The notes under the pieces were generated by a model that did no database searches, was not told the origin of the DNA, and saw only the letters and a program-made list of their open reading frames with translations. A stretch of DNA of 64,000 nucleotides. It comes from Lactococcus lactis (GTDB lineage Bacteria > Bacillota > Bacilli > Lactobacillales > Streptococcaceae). The stretch spans positions 620,001 to 684,000 of the forward strand of contig NZ_CP118969.1 in the NCBI RefSeq assembly GCF_029023865.1. Reading direction: 5' to 3'. Position numbers and translations under genes: made by a program. Shown here in pieces: positions 53,168-63,850 of the stretch. Position 1 is the stretch's first letter; each line of letters opens with the position of its first letter.

Positions 53168-55786
53168 ATGAAAACCATGACTTCCGCAGAAGTTCGCCAA
53201 ATGTTCCTCGACTTTTTCAAATCAAAAGGTCACACTGTGGAACCTTCTCAAAGTCTTGTTCCTGTAAATGACCCAACTTTGCTTTGGATAAATTCAGGAG
53301 TAGCAACGCTAAAAAAATATTTTGATGGTTCAGTAGTGCCGGAAAATCCTAGATTGACTAATGCTCAAAAGGCTATCCGGACAAATGATATTGAGAATGT
53401 TGGTAAAACAGCACGTCACCATACTATGTTTGAAATGCTCGGTAACTTTTCAATTGGGGATTATTTCCGTAAAGAAGCGATTGCTTTTGCTTGGGAATTA
53501 TTGACAAGTTCTGAATGGTTTGAATTCCCAGCAGAAAAACTTTACATCACTTATTACCCAGCTGATATGGATACTTATAATCGTTGGGTTGAGGTTGGGG
53601 TAGACCCAACACATCTTGTGCCAATTGAAGATAACTTCTGGGAAATTGGTGCTGGTCCTTCTGGTCCAGATACAGAAATTTTCTTTGACCGTGGAGAAGT
53701 TTATGACCCAGAACATGTGGGCTTAAAATTGTTGGCGGAAGACATTGAAAATGACCGTTATATTGAAATCTGGAACATTGTTCTTTCACAATTTAATGCC
53801 GATCCATCAATCCCTCGTTCAGAATATCCTGAATTGCCACAAAAAAATATTGATACGGGAATGGGACTTGAACGAATGGTTTGCATTATTCAAGGCGGAA
53901 AAACAAACTTTGATACAGACTTATTCTTACCAATCATTCGTGAAATTGAAAAACTATCTGGAAAAACATATAGTCCAGACAGCGAAAATATGAGTTTCAA
54001 AGTGATTGCTGATCATATTCGCTCACTCTCATTTGCTATCGGTGATGGTGCTTTGCCAGGAAATGAAGGACGTGGTTATGTTTTACGTCGCTTACTTCGT
54101 CGCGCGGTTATGCATGGTAAAAAATTGGGAATTCAAGGGAAATTCTTGGCTTCACTCGTTCCGACTGTTGGGAAAATCATGCAATCCTATTATCCAGAAG
54201 TGCTTGAAAAAGAAGACTTCATCATGCAAATTATTGATCGTGAAGAAGAAACTTTCAACCGCACGATTGATGCGGGTCAAAAATTGATTGATGAACTTTT
54301 GGTAAATCTTAAATCTGAAGGAAAAGATAGACTTGAAGGGGCAGATATTTTCCGCCTCTACGATACCTATGGTTTCCCTGTGGAATTGACAGAAGAATTG
54401 GCAGAAGATGAAGGATTCAAAATTGACCACGAAGGATTCAAAGTAGCCATGAAAGCTCAACAAGAGCGTGCACGTGCTGCTGTTGTCAAAGGTGGTTCAA
54501 TGGGCGCTCAAAATGAAACATTGTCATCTATCGAAGTAGAATCAGAATTCCTTTATGAAGATAAGACTACTCAAGGAAAATTACTTGTAGCTATTCAAGA
54601 CGATGAAATTGTTGATGAAGTTTCTGGGAAAGCTCAACTTGTTTTTGATGTGACTCCTTTTTATGCTGAAATGGGTGGTCAAGTGGCTGACCATGGAGTA
54701 ATTAAAGATGCAGAGGGTCAAGTTGTGGCTAATGTATTAGATGTACAACATGCGCCTCATGGCCAAAATCTTCATTCTGTTGAAACTCTTTCACCACTTA
54801 AAGTTGGTGAAAGCTATACTTTAGAGATTGACAAAGAACGCCGAGCTGCTGTTGTGAAAAATCATACAGCAACTCACTTACTTCATGCTGCTTTGCATAA
54901 TATTGTTGGGAATCATGCACTACAAGCTGGTTCACTTAATGAGGTTGAATTCTTACGTTTTGACTTTACGCACTTTGCACAAGTGACTAAAGAAGAATTG
55001 GCTGAGATTGAACGTCAAGTTAATGAAGTAATTTGGCAATCATTAAAAGTTGAAACAGTTGAAACTGATATTGCTACAGCCAAAGAAATGGGAGCGATGG
55101 CCCTCTTTGGTGAGAAATATGGGAAAAACGTTCGCGTTGTAAAAATTGGTGACTACTCTATCGAACTTTGTGGTGGAACACATACACAAACAACTTCTGA
55201 AATTGGTTTATTCAAGATTGTTAAAGAAGAAGGAATTGGTTCTGGTGTTCGCCGGATTATTGCTGTAACAGGTCAAAAAGCTTATGAAGCCTTTAAAGAT
55301 GCTGAAAATACTTTGAATGAAGTAGCAACAATGGTTAAAGCGCCGCAAACTTCACAAGTTTTAGCAAAAGTTACTAGCTTACAAGATGAGCTTAAAACAG
55401 CTCAAAAAGAAAATGATGCTTTGGCTGGAAAACTTGCAGCAAGTCAATCAGATGAAATTTTCAAAAATGTGCAAACAGCTGGTTCTCTCAACTTTATCGC
55501 CAGTGAAGTAACTGTTCCTGACGCTAATGGTTTGCGTAATTTGGCAGATATTTGGAAACAAAAAGAGCTTTCAGATGTTCTTGTTTTAGTTGCTAAAATT
55601 GGTGAAAAAGTAAGTCTTTTAGTGGCTTCTAAGTCATCAGATGTAAAAGCAGGTAATTTAGTTAAAGAATTAGCACCTTTTGTTGATGGTCGTGGTGGTG
55701 GAAAACCAGATATGGCCATGGCTGGTGGTTCAAAAGCAGCAGGAATTCCTGAACTTTTGGCCGCAGTTGCTGAAAAATTAGCCTAA
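53168..55786 (+). CDS. alaS: Alanyl-tRNA synthetase
   Basis: 872 residues. Class II catalytic core with motif 2 [20 protein letters not shown] near residue 79 and motif 3 [17 protein letters not shown] near 297; the editing domain carries [11 protein letters not shown] and CGGTH (near 668), the zinc/Cys-His editing site; a C-Ala domain with [15 protein letters not shown] ends the protein. Controlled by the T-box in front. Confidence 0.97.
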   Translation: MKTMTSAEVRQMFLDFFKSKGHTVEPSQSLVPVNDPTLLWINSGVATLKKYFDGSVVPENPRLTNAQKAIRTNDIENVGKTARHHTMFEMLGNFSIGDYFRKEAIAFAWELLTSSEWFEFPAEKLYITYYPADMDTYNRWVEVGVDPTHLVPIEDNFWEIGAGPSGPDTEIFFDRGEVYDPEHVGLKLLAEDIENDRYIEIWNIVLSQFNADPSIPRSEYPELPQKNIDTGMGLERMVCIIQGGKTNFDTDLFLPIIREIEKLSGKTYSPDSENMSFKVIADHIRSLSFAIGDGALPGNEGRGYVLRRLLRRAVMHGKKLGIQGKFLASLVPTVGKIMQSYYPEVLEKEDFIMQIIDREEETFNRTIDAGQKLIDELLVNLKSEGKDRLEGADIFRLYDTYGFPVELTEELAEDEGFKIDHEGFKVAMKAQQERARAAVVKGGSMGAQNETLSSIEVESEFLYEDKTTQGKLLVAIQDDEIVDEVSGKAQLVFDVTPFYAEMGGQVADHGVIKDAEGQVVANVLDVQHAPHGQNLHSVETLSPLKVGESYTLEIDKERRAAVVKNHTATHLLHAALHNIVGNHALQAGSLNEVEFLRFDFTHFAQVTKEELAEIERQVNEVIWQSLKVETVETDIATAKEMGAMALFGEKYGKNVRVVKIGDYSIELCGGTHTQTTSEIGLFKIVKEEGIGSGVRRIIAVTGQKAYEAFKDAENTLNEVATMVKAPQTSQVLAKVTSLQDELKTAQKENDALAGKLAASQSDEIFKNVQTAGSLNFIASEVTVPDANGLRNLADIWKQKELSDVLVLVAKIGEKVSLLVASKSSDVKAGNLVKELAPFVDGRGGGKPDMAMAGGSKAAGIPELLAAVAEKLA

Positions 55787-55792
55787 AAAGAT

Positions 55793-55823
55793 AAATATCG
55801 TAGATTTTCTACGATATTTTTTA
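55793..55823 (+). terminator. Terminator after alaS
   Basis: AAATATCGTA-GATTTTC-TACGATATTT with T-run. Confidence 0.88.
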
Positions 55824-55890
55824 TTTTCTGGATATGAGTCAGTAAATTTTTATGGTAAAATGATGAAAATACTTGAAAGAGATGCCTAAA

Positions 55891-56448
55891 ATGAAGATTA
55901 CAATTTTTGGAGATTCAATTACCAATGGTTTTGGAATGGATGAAGGGGGTTCGTCAAATATTATTGCAAGATTAATTGAGAAAAATGAGCCCAAGCTGAA
56001 AGTGGTACTTCATGGAATTAATGGAGATGATACTTATGGTGGACTTCTACGTCTAAAATACGTTCTAGAGGAAGAAGCGGACTTAAATTTTATTTTCTTT
56101 GGGGCAAATGATGCTTCGCCTTATCATTTGATTCGACCGGCAGAATTTCGCGAAAATTTATTAAAAATGATTTCGCAGTTGGGTGTAGAAAGAACGGTTT
56201 TAATTACTCCTCCTTTTTATAATGATGATGAACCGACACATTATAGTAAGCTTTCCGAGGTTGAACTTTTTAGAGAAGTCATATTAAATTTAGGCAAAGA
56301 AAAATCGCTTAAGGTGATTGATATTTTTCAGATAATGAAGAGGTCTGAAAATCCTAAAAATTTGTTGAGAGCTGATGGTTTACATTTTACATCAAGGGCT
56401 TATGAGTTGTTGGTCAGAGAGATTTTATCTGTCATTAAAAATCCTTAA
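55891..56448 (+). CDS. GDSL-family esterase/lipase
   Basis: 185 residues. The SGNH blocks are present: block I IFGDSITNGFG with the nucleophile serine, block II glycine in GINGDDTYGG, block III asparagine in FFGANDAS, and block V DGLHFTSRAY with catalytic Asp and His. Probably cytoplasmic, as there is no signal peptide. The start at 55891 is spaced correctly from GAAAGAG; an in-frame ATG at 55882 is too close to it. Promoter-like TGGTAAAAT at 55853-55861. Confidence 0.88.
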   Translation: MKITIFGDSITNGFGMDEGGSSNIIARLIEKNEPKLKVVLHGINGDDTYGGLLRLKYVLEEEADLNFIFFGANDASPYHLIRPAEFRENLLKMISQLGVERTVLITPPFYNDDEPTHYSKLSEVELFREVILNLGKEKSLKVIDIFQIMKRSENPKNLLRADGLHFTSRAYELLVREILSVIKNP

Positions 56449-56479
56449 ATAAATGTTCATTTTGTGGTAAAATGAGGGC

Positions 56480-56947
56480 ATGGTAAAAAATACAGAAGAT
56501 AAGCCTTTAGCTCAGAACAAAAAGGCTCGGCATGATTATGAAATTTACGAAACTTTTGAAGCAGGAATTGTGCTGACAGGAACGGAGATTAAGTCTGTTC
56601 GTCAGGCAAAAATTCAATTAAAAGATGGATTTGCCAGAGTTCGTAATGGAGAAGTTTGGTTATCAAATGTTCATATTGCTCCTTTTGAGCAGGGCAATAT
56701 TTTTAATGTTGAAGAATTGCGTACGCGAAAACTATTACTAAATAAAAAAGAAATTGCTAAGATTGATAAGGAATTATCAGGGACAGGAATTACTTTTATT
56801 CCTTTAAAAGTTTATTTGAAAAATGGCTTTGCTAAGGTTTTGATGGGGCTTGCCCGTGGTAAGAAAGATTACGATAAACGTGAAACGCTCAAACGTAAAG
56901 AACAAAATCGGGATATTGCAAGACAAATTAAAGCTTACAACCGTTAA
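56480..56947 (+). CDS. smpB: SsrA-binding protein SmpB
   Basis: 155 residues. The conserved [24 protein letters not shown] near residue 18, IAPFEQGN, and the C-terminal basic [21 protein letters not shown] tail are SmpB signatures. Binds tmRNA and delivers it to stalled ribosomes. ATG lies six bases after an extended -10, TGGTAAAAT (56465-56473), so its mRNA is probably leaderless. No tmRNA gene in the window. Confidence 0.95.
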   Translation: MVKNTEDKPLAQNKKARHDYEIYETFEAGIVLTGTEIKSVRQAKIQLKDGFARVRNGEVWLSNVHIAPFEQGNIFNVEELRTRKLLLNKKEIAKIDKELSGTGITFIPLKVYLKNGFAKVLMGLARGKKDYDKRETLKRKEQNRDIARQIKAYNR

Positions 56948-56949
56948 AG

Positions 56950-56981
56950 AAATCACTGATAAATCTGTCAGTGATTTTTTT
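56950..56981 (+). terminator. Terminator after smpB
   Basis: AAATCACTGA-TAAATCTG-TCAGTGATTT with seven T; a second TACTGACAG ... CTGTCAG-like pair follows. Confidence 0.85.
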
Positions 56982-57099
56982 ACTGACAGAATTGTCAGCT
57001 TGCTGATAATTCTTTTATTTACAGCGAAAATATGCCTTCTTTGTCATATTTTATTGACAGATTTACCGTCAGTAAAAAAGTTTCAAGATAAAAATATCG

Positions 57100-57165
57100 T
57101 TTACAATCCATTTACCTTGTATTTACTAAGTGTTTACACCCAGTGCCTTCTTTCGATGATAGAAT
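57100..57165 (+). promoter_or_regulatory. PHO box and promoter of the first phosphate receptor gene
   Basis: TTTAC at 57100, 57111, 57122 and 57133, exactly 11 nt apart, followed by an extended -10 TGATAGAAT (57157-57165). Four phased direct repeats ending at the -35 position are the form of a PhoP/PnpR-type activation site. Confidence 0.8.
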
Positions 57166-57223
57166 AGTTTTGTAAGCAAAAACGCTTAACAACTTATTTA
57201 GAAATTAATTGGAGAAACTTCTC

Positions 57224-58120
57224 ATGAAAAAGAAAATTCTTGTTGGTCTTATTACTGCTGGTGCATTGTTAACTTTGGCAGCTTGTGGTTCATCAAACGG
57301 CTCATCATCTAGTAGCTCAAGTTCTTCTGACAAAGCTCTGTCAGGAAAAATTATTGCTGGAGGTTCAACTGCTCTTCAACCATTAGCACAACAATCGTCA
57401 ACAGAATTTATGGCAAAAAATACTGGTGTTCAAGTGACTGTGCAAGGTGGTGGTTCTGGTGTTGGTTTGACACAAGTTGCAGCTGGTTCTTTCCAGATTG
57501 GGAACTCTGATATTTTTGCTGAAGAAAAATCAGGAATTGATGCTTCTGCAATTACTGACCATAAAGTAGCGGTTGTTGGTTTTGCACCGATTGTTAACGC
57601 AAAAATTGATGTTAAAAACTTAACTTCTCAACAATTGCAAGATGTCTTCACAGGTAAGGTGACAAACTGGAAAGATGTGGGCGGTTCAGACCAAAAAATT
57701 ACGGTTATCGGACGGACTGAGGGTTCTGGAACTCGCGTAAACTTTGATAAATTCGCACTTGGTGGAGCAACAGAGGTTAAAGGCCCAACACAAGATGCTT
57801 CAGGTTCAGTTGTTCAAATGGTAGGTCAAACACCAGGAGCGATTTCATATGTGGCACTTTCTTATGTTGATACAAGTAAAGACATCAAAGATATTTCAAT
57901 TGATGGTGTTGAGCCAACAGAAGCAAATGTTGTAACTAATGACTACAAAGTTTGGTCTTACGAACATATGTACACCAATACTAAGAAAGAAACTGCAGCA
58001 GATAAAGCTTTCATTAAATATGTGGCAGAAAACAACAAAGATATCAAAAAATTGGGATACATTCCAATCAGTGACATGAAAGTTGAACGTGACGCTGACG
58101 GAAATATCACTAAAAAATAA
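57224..58120 (+). CDS. pstS: Phosphate ABC transporter receptor PstS, copy 1
   Basis: 298 residues. Lipoprotein signal with lipobox LAAC (Cys22), a Ser/Gly-rich linker, and a PBP-like domain: AGGSTALQPL phosphate loop, VQGGGSGVGLTQVAAGSFQIGNSDIF, GRTEGSGTRVNFDKF. Captures phosphate outside the membrane for PstCAB. ATG at 57224 follows GGAG by nine nt. Strongly similar to the next gene's product, so a tandem duplicate. Lactococcal annotations use the letters pstF/pstE for the pair. Confidence 0.93.
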   Translation: MKKKILVGLITAGALLTLAACGSSNGSSSSSSSSSDKALSGKIIAGGSTALQPLAQQSSTEFMAKNTGVQVTVQGGGSGVGLTQVAAGSFQIGNSDIFAEEKSGIDASAITDHKVAVVGFAPIVNAKIDVKNLTSQQLQDVFTGKVTNWKDVGGSDQKITVIGRTEGSGTRVNFDKFALGGATEVKGPTQDASGSVVQMVGQTPGAISYVALSYVDTSKDIKDISIDGVEPTEANVVTNDYKVWSYEHMYTNTKKETAADKAFIKYVAENNKDIKKLGYIPISDMKVERDADGNITKK

Positions 58121-58466
58121 TACTGACAGTAAGTCAAGTTCAAAATAATTTATGTCTGTCAGTAAATTTAACAATTAATAAATTAGTTTATAACCATAGG
58201 ATTCAAAGCAATAAAAATTTTCTTCTTCATAAATTAAAATTTAAAAGTTTGACTCCTTTTTTATAAAAATTTTATCAGTGAACATAAACAGGATGAACTG
58301 ATGAGAGACTATCTTTAAATTTTTCTTCATAATTCTTTCCCTAAAAGACAGGAAATTGCTCACTCTTTTTCAGAGTTGGGCATTTTCCCGTATTATTTAC
58401 AAAACATTTACATAAGAACGCTATCATCAACCGCTCATTGATAGGCCATTATGGTATAATTAAGCT
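58121..58466 (+). promoter_or_regulatory. Spacer between the two pstS genes, with second PHO box
   Basis: 346 nt without genes. An ACTGACAG / CTGTCAGT pair (58120-58160) and a hairpin TGCTCACTC / GAGTTGGGCA (58357-58382) with TTTT may end transcription. Then TTTAC at 58396 and 58407 (11-nt period; a weaker TTCCC at 58385) and an extended -10 TGGTATAAT (58452-58460) form a second phosphate-controlled promoter. Confidence 0.65.
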
Positions 58467-59318
58467 ATGAAGAAGAAAATTTTTATTGCTTTGATGGCCA
58501 GTGTGAGTTTGTTTGCATTGGCAGCTTGTGGTTCTGGAAATAAACAGGTCACAGCAGGTGGCTCAACTGCCTTGCAACCCATGGTTGAACATGCTTCTAT
58601 GGCATATATGAAGCAAAATCCTGATGAAATTATTATGGTTCAAGGTGGTGGTTCTGGTGTCGGATTGGCTCAAGTTGCGGCTGGTTCTTTCCAGATTGGG
58701 AATTCTGATATTTTCGCTGAAGAAAAATCAGGAATAGCAGTTGATAAAATTATTGACCATAAAGTTGCTGTCATTGGTTTCGCACCAATTATCAACAAAA
58801 AGTTAAAAGTTTCAAATTTGACTCAACAAGAACTGATTGATATTTTCACTGGTAAAATTACCAACTGGAAAGAAGTAGGAGGTCAAGACCAAAAAATTAC
58901 GGTCATTGGTCGTACTGCTGGTTCAGGAACGCGAGTAAATTTTGATAAATATGCTTTGAATGGTGCCACAGAAGTGAATGGTCCAACCCAAGATGCTTCA
59001 GGTTCTGTTGTTCAATTAGTTGGGCAAACGCCAGGGGCTATTTCATATGTTGCTTTCAGTTACACCAATAAACCCGGTGTAAAGGCGGTTAATGTTGATG
59101 GTGTTGCGCCAAATTATGACAATGTAAAAACTAATGCATGGAAAATTTGGTCATATGAGCATATGTACACCAACAAATCTCGTAAGAACACAATCGAAAA
59201 TAAATTTATCGAATACGTTCAAAATGATAAGAAAACCCTAGAGCAGCTTGGTTATATCCGTGTTTCTGAAATGAAGGTTGACCGTGATGCTAAAGGAAAT
59301 GTTGAAAAAATTAAATAA
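58467..59318 (+). CDS. pstS: Phosphate ABC transporter receptor PstS, copy 2
   Basis: 283 residues, lipobox LAAC (Cys21), shorter linker than copy 1 and the same phosphate-site motifs (AGGSTALQPM, VQGGGSGVGLAQVAAGSFQ, GRTAGSGTRVNFDKY). Its ATG is seven bases after the end of the -10, so the mRNA is probably leaderless. It leads into the permease and ATPase genes, so it is likely the main receptor of the operon; copy 1 may serve another affinity range. Confidence 0.93.
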   Translation: MKKKIFIALMASVSLFALAACGSGNKQVTAGGSTALQPMVEHASMAYMKQNPDEIIMVQGGGSGVGLAQVAAGSFQIGNSDIFAEEKSGIAVDKIIDHKVAVIGFAPIINKKLKVSNLTQQELIDIFTGKITNWKEVGGQDQKITVIGRTAGSGTRVNFDKYALNGATEVNGPTQDASGSVVQLVGQTPGAISYVAFSYTNKPGVKAVNVDGVAPNYDNVKTNAWKIWSYEHMYTNKSRKNTIENKFIEYVQNDKKTLEQLGYIRVSEMKVDRDAKGNVEKIK

Positions 59319-59438
59319 TTACTGATGGAAATTAAACTTATCCTCCGTCAGTAAAAAAATTAGTCAAAATAAGTTTAATCAATAACTTCATTTGCATTAA
59401 TCAGATAGATGCAAATTAACAAAAATAGTTAGGTCCCT

Positions 59439-60362
59439 ATGGAAAATTCAAAAATCAAAGAAAAATTGCTTTCAAGCAATAAAAATTCAAGACTTGAAAA
59501 ATTTGGTAAGAGTTTAACTTTCTTATGTATTGCCCTTATTGTCTTCGTTGTAGGTGCAATTCTTGTCTTTGTTGCTCAAAAAGGTCTGTCAACTTTCTAT
59601 TCAGATGGTGTTAATCCTTTCCGTTTCCTTTTTGGAACAAATTGGTCACCGGGTAATCTTGGCCCTGACGGTAAACCTGCAGTTGGCGCATTGCCGATGT
59701 TTACGGGGTCATTGATTGTTACTGTACTTTCAGCCCTTGTTGCCACTCCATTTGCGATTGGTGCGGGAATTTATATGACAGAAATTTCACCAAAGTATGG
59801 TAAGAAAATTTTGCAACCTGTCATTGAACTTCTTGTTGGTATTCCTTCAGTTGTTTATGGCTTCATTGGTTTGACTGTTGTTGTTCCAGCCATTCGTAAT
59901 GTTTTTGGTGGAACTGGTTTGGGTCTCTTGTCAGGTGTGTTTGTACTCTTTGTCATGATTTTACCGACTGTAACTTCAATGACTGTGGATGCTATGAAAG
60001 CTGTCCCTTCTTATTATAAAGAAGCGTCACTCGGTCTTGGTGCAACGCGTTGGCAAACAATTTGGCGTGTTCTTCTAAGAGCCGCAACACCAGGGATTTT
60101 GACCGCTGTTATCTTTGGAATGGCGCGTGCTTTTGGTGAAGCTCTTGCTATTCAAATGGTGGTAGGTAATGCTGTAATGATGCCAAAAGATTTGATTTCA
60201 CCAGCTTCAACCTTGACTTCAATCTTGACATCAGGAATTCCAAATGCAACACCTGGTATTCAATTGAATGCACTTTGGTCACTTGCCTTACTCCTTTTGA
60301 TTATGTCACTCTTTTTCAACCTCGCAATGCGTGCTATTGCTAAGAAAGGAAGTCTTAAATAA
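59439..60362 (+). CDS. pstC: Phosphate transporter permease PstC
   Basis: 307 residues with six helices and a long first periplasm-facing loop (SDGVNPFRFLFGTNWSPGN), which is typical of PstC. ABC-contact loop: YYKEASLGLGATRWQTIWRVLLR near residue 190. Forms the channel with PstA. The stop codon overlaps the pstA start by one base. Confidence 0.93.
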   Translation: MENSKIKEKLLSSNKNSRLEKFGKSLTFLCIALIVFVVGAILVFVAQKGLSTFYSDGVNPFRFLFGTNWSPGNLGPDGKPAVGALPMFTGSLIVTVLSALVATPFAIGAGIYMTEISPKYGKKILQPVIELLVGIPSVVYGFIGLTVVVPAIRNVFGGTGLGLLSGVFVLFVMILPTVTSMTVDAMKAVPSYYKEASLGLGATRWQTIWRVLLRAATPGILTAVIFGMARAFGEALAIQMVVGNAVMMPKDLISPASTLTSILTSGIPNATPGIQLNALWSLALLLLIMSLFFNLAMRAIAKKGSLK

Positions 60363-61255
60363 TGAACGCTAAACGCTCTGACAAGATTGCCACTGGTGTC
60401 CTTTACGTCCTTTCTGGCATCATTGTCCTTATCCTCGCTTTTTTACTGGCTTATATTTTAATTAAAGGTTTGCCAGTTATCTTTAAAGATCCTAAATTTA
60501 TCATCACCGCGTCAAATCCATTGACAGGTGGTGGGATTGCAGTCCAACTTTTTAACTCTGTTTATCTTTTGATTGTCACTTTGATTATTTCTGTTCCTTT
60601 ATCACTTGGCGCAGGAATTTATCTGTCTGAGTATGCGAATCAAAAACATTGGTTAACTGGTGTTGTTCGCTCAGCTATTGAAGTTTTATCTTCACTTCCT
60701 TCAATCGTTGTTGGACTTTTCGGGATGTTAATTTTTGTATTACAATTTGGTCTTGGATTCTCAGTTTTATCAGGTGCCTTGGCACTGACTGTGTTCAACT
60801 TACCATTGATGACTCGGAATGTTGAAGAATCACTTCGAGCAATTCCAACTTCACAACGTGAGGGTGGTTTGGCACTCGGAATGTCACGTTGGGAAACGGC
60901 AACACAAGTCATTTTACCAGCTGCTGTGCCCGGAATCATTACTGGGGTTATCTTATCTTCAGGACGCGTTTTTGGTGAAGCTGCGGCTTTGATTTACACT
61001 GCTGGACAAACGAACTTACCAATTAACTGGGCAAACTGGAATCCGATGAGCTTGACTTCGCCACTCTCACTTTTCAGACCAGCTGAAACTTTGGCTGTTC
61101 ATATCTGGGCACTTAATACCGAAGGAACGATTTCAACAGCACAACAAATTTCTGCAGGAGCTTCAGCAGTATTGATTATCTTTGTTCTCCTCTTTAACTT
61201 GGGGGCACGTTTCCTTGGAAATCGAATTCACAAGAAGTTAACATCTTCTAACTAA
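60362..61255 (+). CDS. pstA: Phosphate transporter permease PstA
   Basis: 297 residues, six helices, ABC-contact loop SQREGGLALGMSRWETATQVILP near residue 162 and the EVLSSLPSIVVGLFG helix region. Second half of the channel. Directly coupled to pstC by overlapping stop and start (TAATG). Confidence 0.93.
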   Translation: MNAKRSDKIATGVLYVLSGIIVLILAFLLAYILIKGLPVIFKDPKFIITASNPLTGGGIAVQLFNSVYLLIVTLIISVPLSLGAGIYLSEYANQKHWLTGVVRSAIEVLSSLPSIVVGLFGMLIFVLQFGLGFSVLSGALALTVFNLPLMTRNVEESLRAIPTSQREGGLALGMSRWETATQVILPAAVPGIITGVILSSGRVFGEAAALIYTAGQTNLPINWANWNPMSLTSPLSLFRPAETLAVHIWALNTEGTISTAQQISAGASAVLIIFVLLFNLGARFLGNRIHKKLTSSN

Positions 61256-61288
61256 GAAAATCAAAGATTTTATAGAGAAAGAATAATT

Positions 61289-62098
61289 ATGGCAACAACA
61301 TATGACTGGTCTCAGCGCAAAATTATGGTGCCTGAGAAAGAAGAAATTGCATTATCAACAAATGATTTGCGTGTTTTCTATAACGGAACAAAAGAAGCAA
61401 TCCATGGCGTGACAATGTCTTTTCCTAAAAATGAAATCACAGCACTTATTGGCCCTTCAGGTTCTGGTAAATCAACCTATTTACGTGCTTTGAATCGCAT
61501 GAATGACACGATTGATGGCGCTCGGGTGACTGGCGAAATCAATTATGAAGGGGTCAATATTAACGAAAATAAAGTGAATGTTTTTGAAGTTCGTAAGCAA
61601 ATTGGGATGGTTTTCCAAAGACCTAATCCATTTCCAAAATCAATTTATGAAAATATTGCCTTCATTCATCGTCGTGATGGCGTGAGAGACAGGAAAAAAC
61701 TGGATGAGATTGTTGAAACTTCATTGAAGCAAGCTGCTTTGTGGGATCAAGTAAAAGATAATCTTAATCAATCAGCACTTGCCATGTCCGGTGGACAAGC
61801 ACAGCGCTTATGTATTGCAAGAGCATTGTCAGTAAAACCAGAAATTATTTTGATGGATGAACCAGCGTCAGCTCTTGACCCAATTTCAACAATGCAAATT
61901 GAAGAAACAATGATGGAACTTAAAGAAAATTATACGATTATCATTGTGACTCACAATATGGCTCAGGCTTCTCGGGCCTCTGACAATACAGCTTTCTTCT
62001 ATTCAGGAGATTTGATTGAGTATGATAAAACAAGCACAATTTTTACTCAACCTAGTTTGCAATCAACAGAAGATTATGTCTCTGGTCACTTTGGTTAA
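61289..62098 (+). CDS. pstB: Phosphate transporter ATPase PstB, copy 1
   Basis: 269 residues: Walker [20 protein letters not shown] near residue 52, signature written [15 protein letters not shown] (Gln-Ala-Gln variant), Walker [16 protein letters not shown], and [13 protein letters not shown]. Has an N-terminal extension of about 20 residues compared with copy 2. Powers PstCA. Separated from copy 2 by a 165-nt spacer with a palindromic repeat. Confidence 0.93.
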   Translation: MATTYDWSQRKIMVPEKEEIALSTNDLRVFYNGTKEAIHGVTMSFPKNEITALIGPSGSGKSTYLRALNRMNDTIDGARVTGEINYEGVNINENKVNVFEVRKQIGMVFQRPNPFPKSIYENIAFIHRRDGVRDRKKLDEIVETSLKQAALWDQVKDNLNQSALAMSGGQAQRLCIARALSVKPEIILMDEPASALDPISTMQIEETMMELKENYTIIIVTHNMAQASRASDNTAFFYSGDLIEYDKTSTIFTQPSLQSTEDYVSGHFG

Positions 62099-62114
62099 GA
62101 GAAAATAAAGTTTA

Positions 62115-62250
62115 AAATTACTGACGGAATTTTCGTTAGTAAAAAAACTACTGACGGATTCTTGATTTGTCGAAAAACTTGTCCGTCATAGGACAGTCGT
62201 TTGTACTTTAGTACATTACGAATGTGCTAGTAGTTGTATCAGTAACTTAT
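62115..62250 (+). repeat. Palindromic intergenic repeat, copy 1
   Basis: TTACTGACGGAA... with TCATAGGACAGTCG, the nested inverted TTTGTACTTTAGTACATTAC and ...CAGTAAC at the end. A second copy lies after phoU (63851-63932). Confidence 0.7.
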
Positions 62251-62263
62251 AAAAAGGTAAAAT

Positions 62264-63025
62264 ATGGAAAAAGAAGCAGTTTTAACCGTCAGCGACTTAT
62301 CGCTTTATTACAGCAAGAAAAAAGCGTTGAATACGATAAACATGACATTCTACAAGAATGAAATTACAGCGCTCATTGGTCCCTCAGGATGTGGAAAATC
62401 AACGCTTTTACGTTCAATCAATCGAATGAATGATTTGATTCCAACAGTAACAATTACTGGAGCCATTGATTATAAAGGTAAAAATATTTACAGTCCTAAA
62501 GTTGATACTGTGGATTTACGTAAAGAAATTGGCATGGTTTTCCAACAACCCAATCCTTTTCCATTTTCAATTTATGAAAATGTGGTTTATGGATTGCGTT
62601 TAAAAGGAGTGAAAGATAAGGCACTCCTTGATGAAGTGGTGGAAAACTCACTCAAAGCAGCAAATATTTGGGATGAAGTTAAGGATATTTTGCACAGTTC
62701 AGCACTTGGACTTTCAGGTGGGCAACAACAAAGGGTTTGTATCGCACGTGTCCTTGCTGTCAATCCCGAAATTATCCTAATGGACGAACCAACATCAGCC
62801 CTTGACCCAATTTCAGCGGCTCGTGTCGAAGAAACCATGCTTGAACTTAAAAAAGATTATACAATCGCGATTGTTACACATAGTATGCAACAAGCATCAC
62901 GAATTTCAGACCGTACCGCCTTTATGTTAGACGGAAATCTGATTGAGTATAATGATACGAAAAGTATTTTCTTAAATCCAGAAAAACAAGAAACTTCTGA
63001 TTATATTTCTGGTAAATTTGGATAA
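62264..63025 (+). CDS. pstB: Phosphate transporter ATPase PstB, copy 2
   Basis: 253 residues with [19 protein letters not shown], canonical [31 protein letters not shown] and [13 protein letters not shown]. Paralogue of copy 1. Two ATPases with one PstCA pair imply alternative or mixed dimers. Confidence 0.93.
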   Translation: MEKEAVLTVSDLSLYYSKKKALNTINMTFYKNEITALIGPSGCGKSTLLRSINRMNDLIPTVTITGAIDYKGKNIYSPKVDTVDLRKEIGMVFQQPNPFPFSIYENVVYGLRLKGVKDKALLDEVVENSLKAANIWDEVKDILHSSALGLSGGQQQRVCIARVLAVNPEIILMDEPTSALDPISAARVEETMLELKKDYTIAIVTHSMQQASRISDRTAFMLDGNLIEYNDTKSIFLNPEKQETSDYISGKFG

Positions 63026-63187
63026 ATTTTACTGACAGCCTTTGATGCTGACTTTAAAATGGAATGGACCGTCTAGCCAAAAGGCGAAGCGAGACATTTC
63101 ATTAGCATTCATTAAAGAAAGCGAAATAGCGTTGATTTAAATGAATGTATCATAATAACATTACTATAAAAACAAAGAGGGGTAATT

Positions 63188-63841
63188 ATGTTGCGTACAC
63201 AATTTGAAGAAGATCTTAATAAACTTCATAATCAATTTTACTCAATGGGCACGCAAGTTTCTGCTCAATTGAATAAGGCCGTTCGTGCCTTTGTTAGCCA
63301 TGATCGTGATTTGGCTGAACAAGTCATTGAAGGCGACCATGCCATTAATGACCAAGAAAAAAGTCTTGAAAATCAATCATTAGAAATGATTGCACTTCAA
63401 CAACCGGTTTCTAGCGATTTAAGAACAATCATCACCGTTCTAAAAGCATCATCTGACCTTGAGAGAATGGGTGACCACGTTGCATCTATTGCTAAGGCAA
63501 CCATTTCACTTAAAGGTGAAGAAAGAATTCACGTGGTTGAAGAAGATATTAGCTTACTCGGTGAAAAAGTTAAATCTATCGTTGATGCTTCACTCAATGC
63601 TTATATTCAAGGCAATGATAAACGGGCTCATGAAATTGCTGAACAACAATATGTCATCAAAAGTATGAGTCATGAAATTCAAGAAAAAATTCTTGACGGA
63701 ATGAAAGAAAACTCTGAAACAGTAACAACAGGTAAAGAATACTTGTTGACACTGGTTTACTTAGAACGAATTACCGGTTATGCGGTCAATCTCTGTGAGT
63801 GGATTGTTTACTTGAATTCTGGAAACATTATTGAACTGTAA
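63188..63841 (+). CDS. phoU: Phosphate uptake regulator PhoU
   Basis: 217 residues forming two three-helix bundles, each with the ExxxD metal motif region (DRDLAEQVIEGDHAINDQEKSLE; SDLERMGDHVASIAK near 95 and YLERITGYAVNLCEWIVYL near 190). Couples Pst transport to the phosphate sensor kinase and limits uptake. GAGGGG site before the ATG. Last gene of the pst operon. Confidence 0.94.
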   Translation: MLRTQFEEDLNKLHNQFYSMGTQVSAQLNKAVRAFVSHDRDLAEQVIEGDHAINDQEKSLENQSLEMIALQQPVSSDLRTIITVLKASSDLERMGDHVASIAKATISLKGEERIHVVEEDISLLGEKVKSIVDASLNAYIQGNDKRAHEIAEQQYVIKSMSHEIQEKILDGMKENSETVTTGKEYLLTLVYLERITGYAVNLCEWIVYLNSGNIIEL

Positions 63842-63850
63842 AATAAAAAG

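Noticed and set aside
53035-53271. 78-codon frame before alaS
   Set aside because: It runs through the T-box element and into alaS in another frame.
56850-57167. 105-codon frame overlapping smpB
   Set aside because: It crosses the smpB terminator and the PHO box; no ribosome site.
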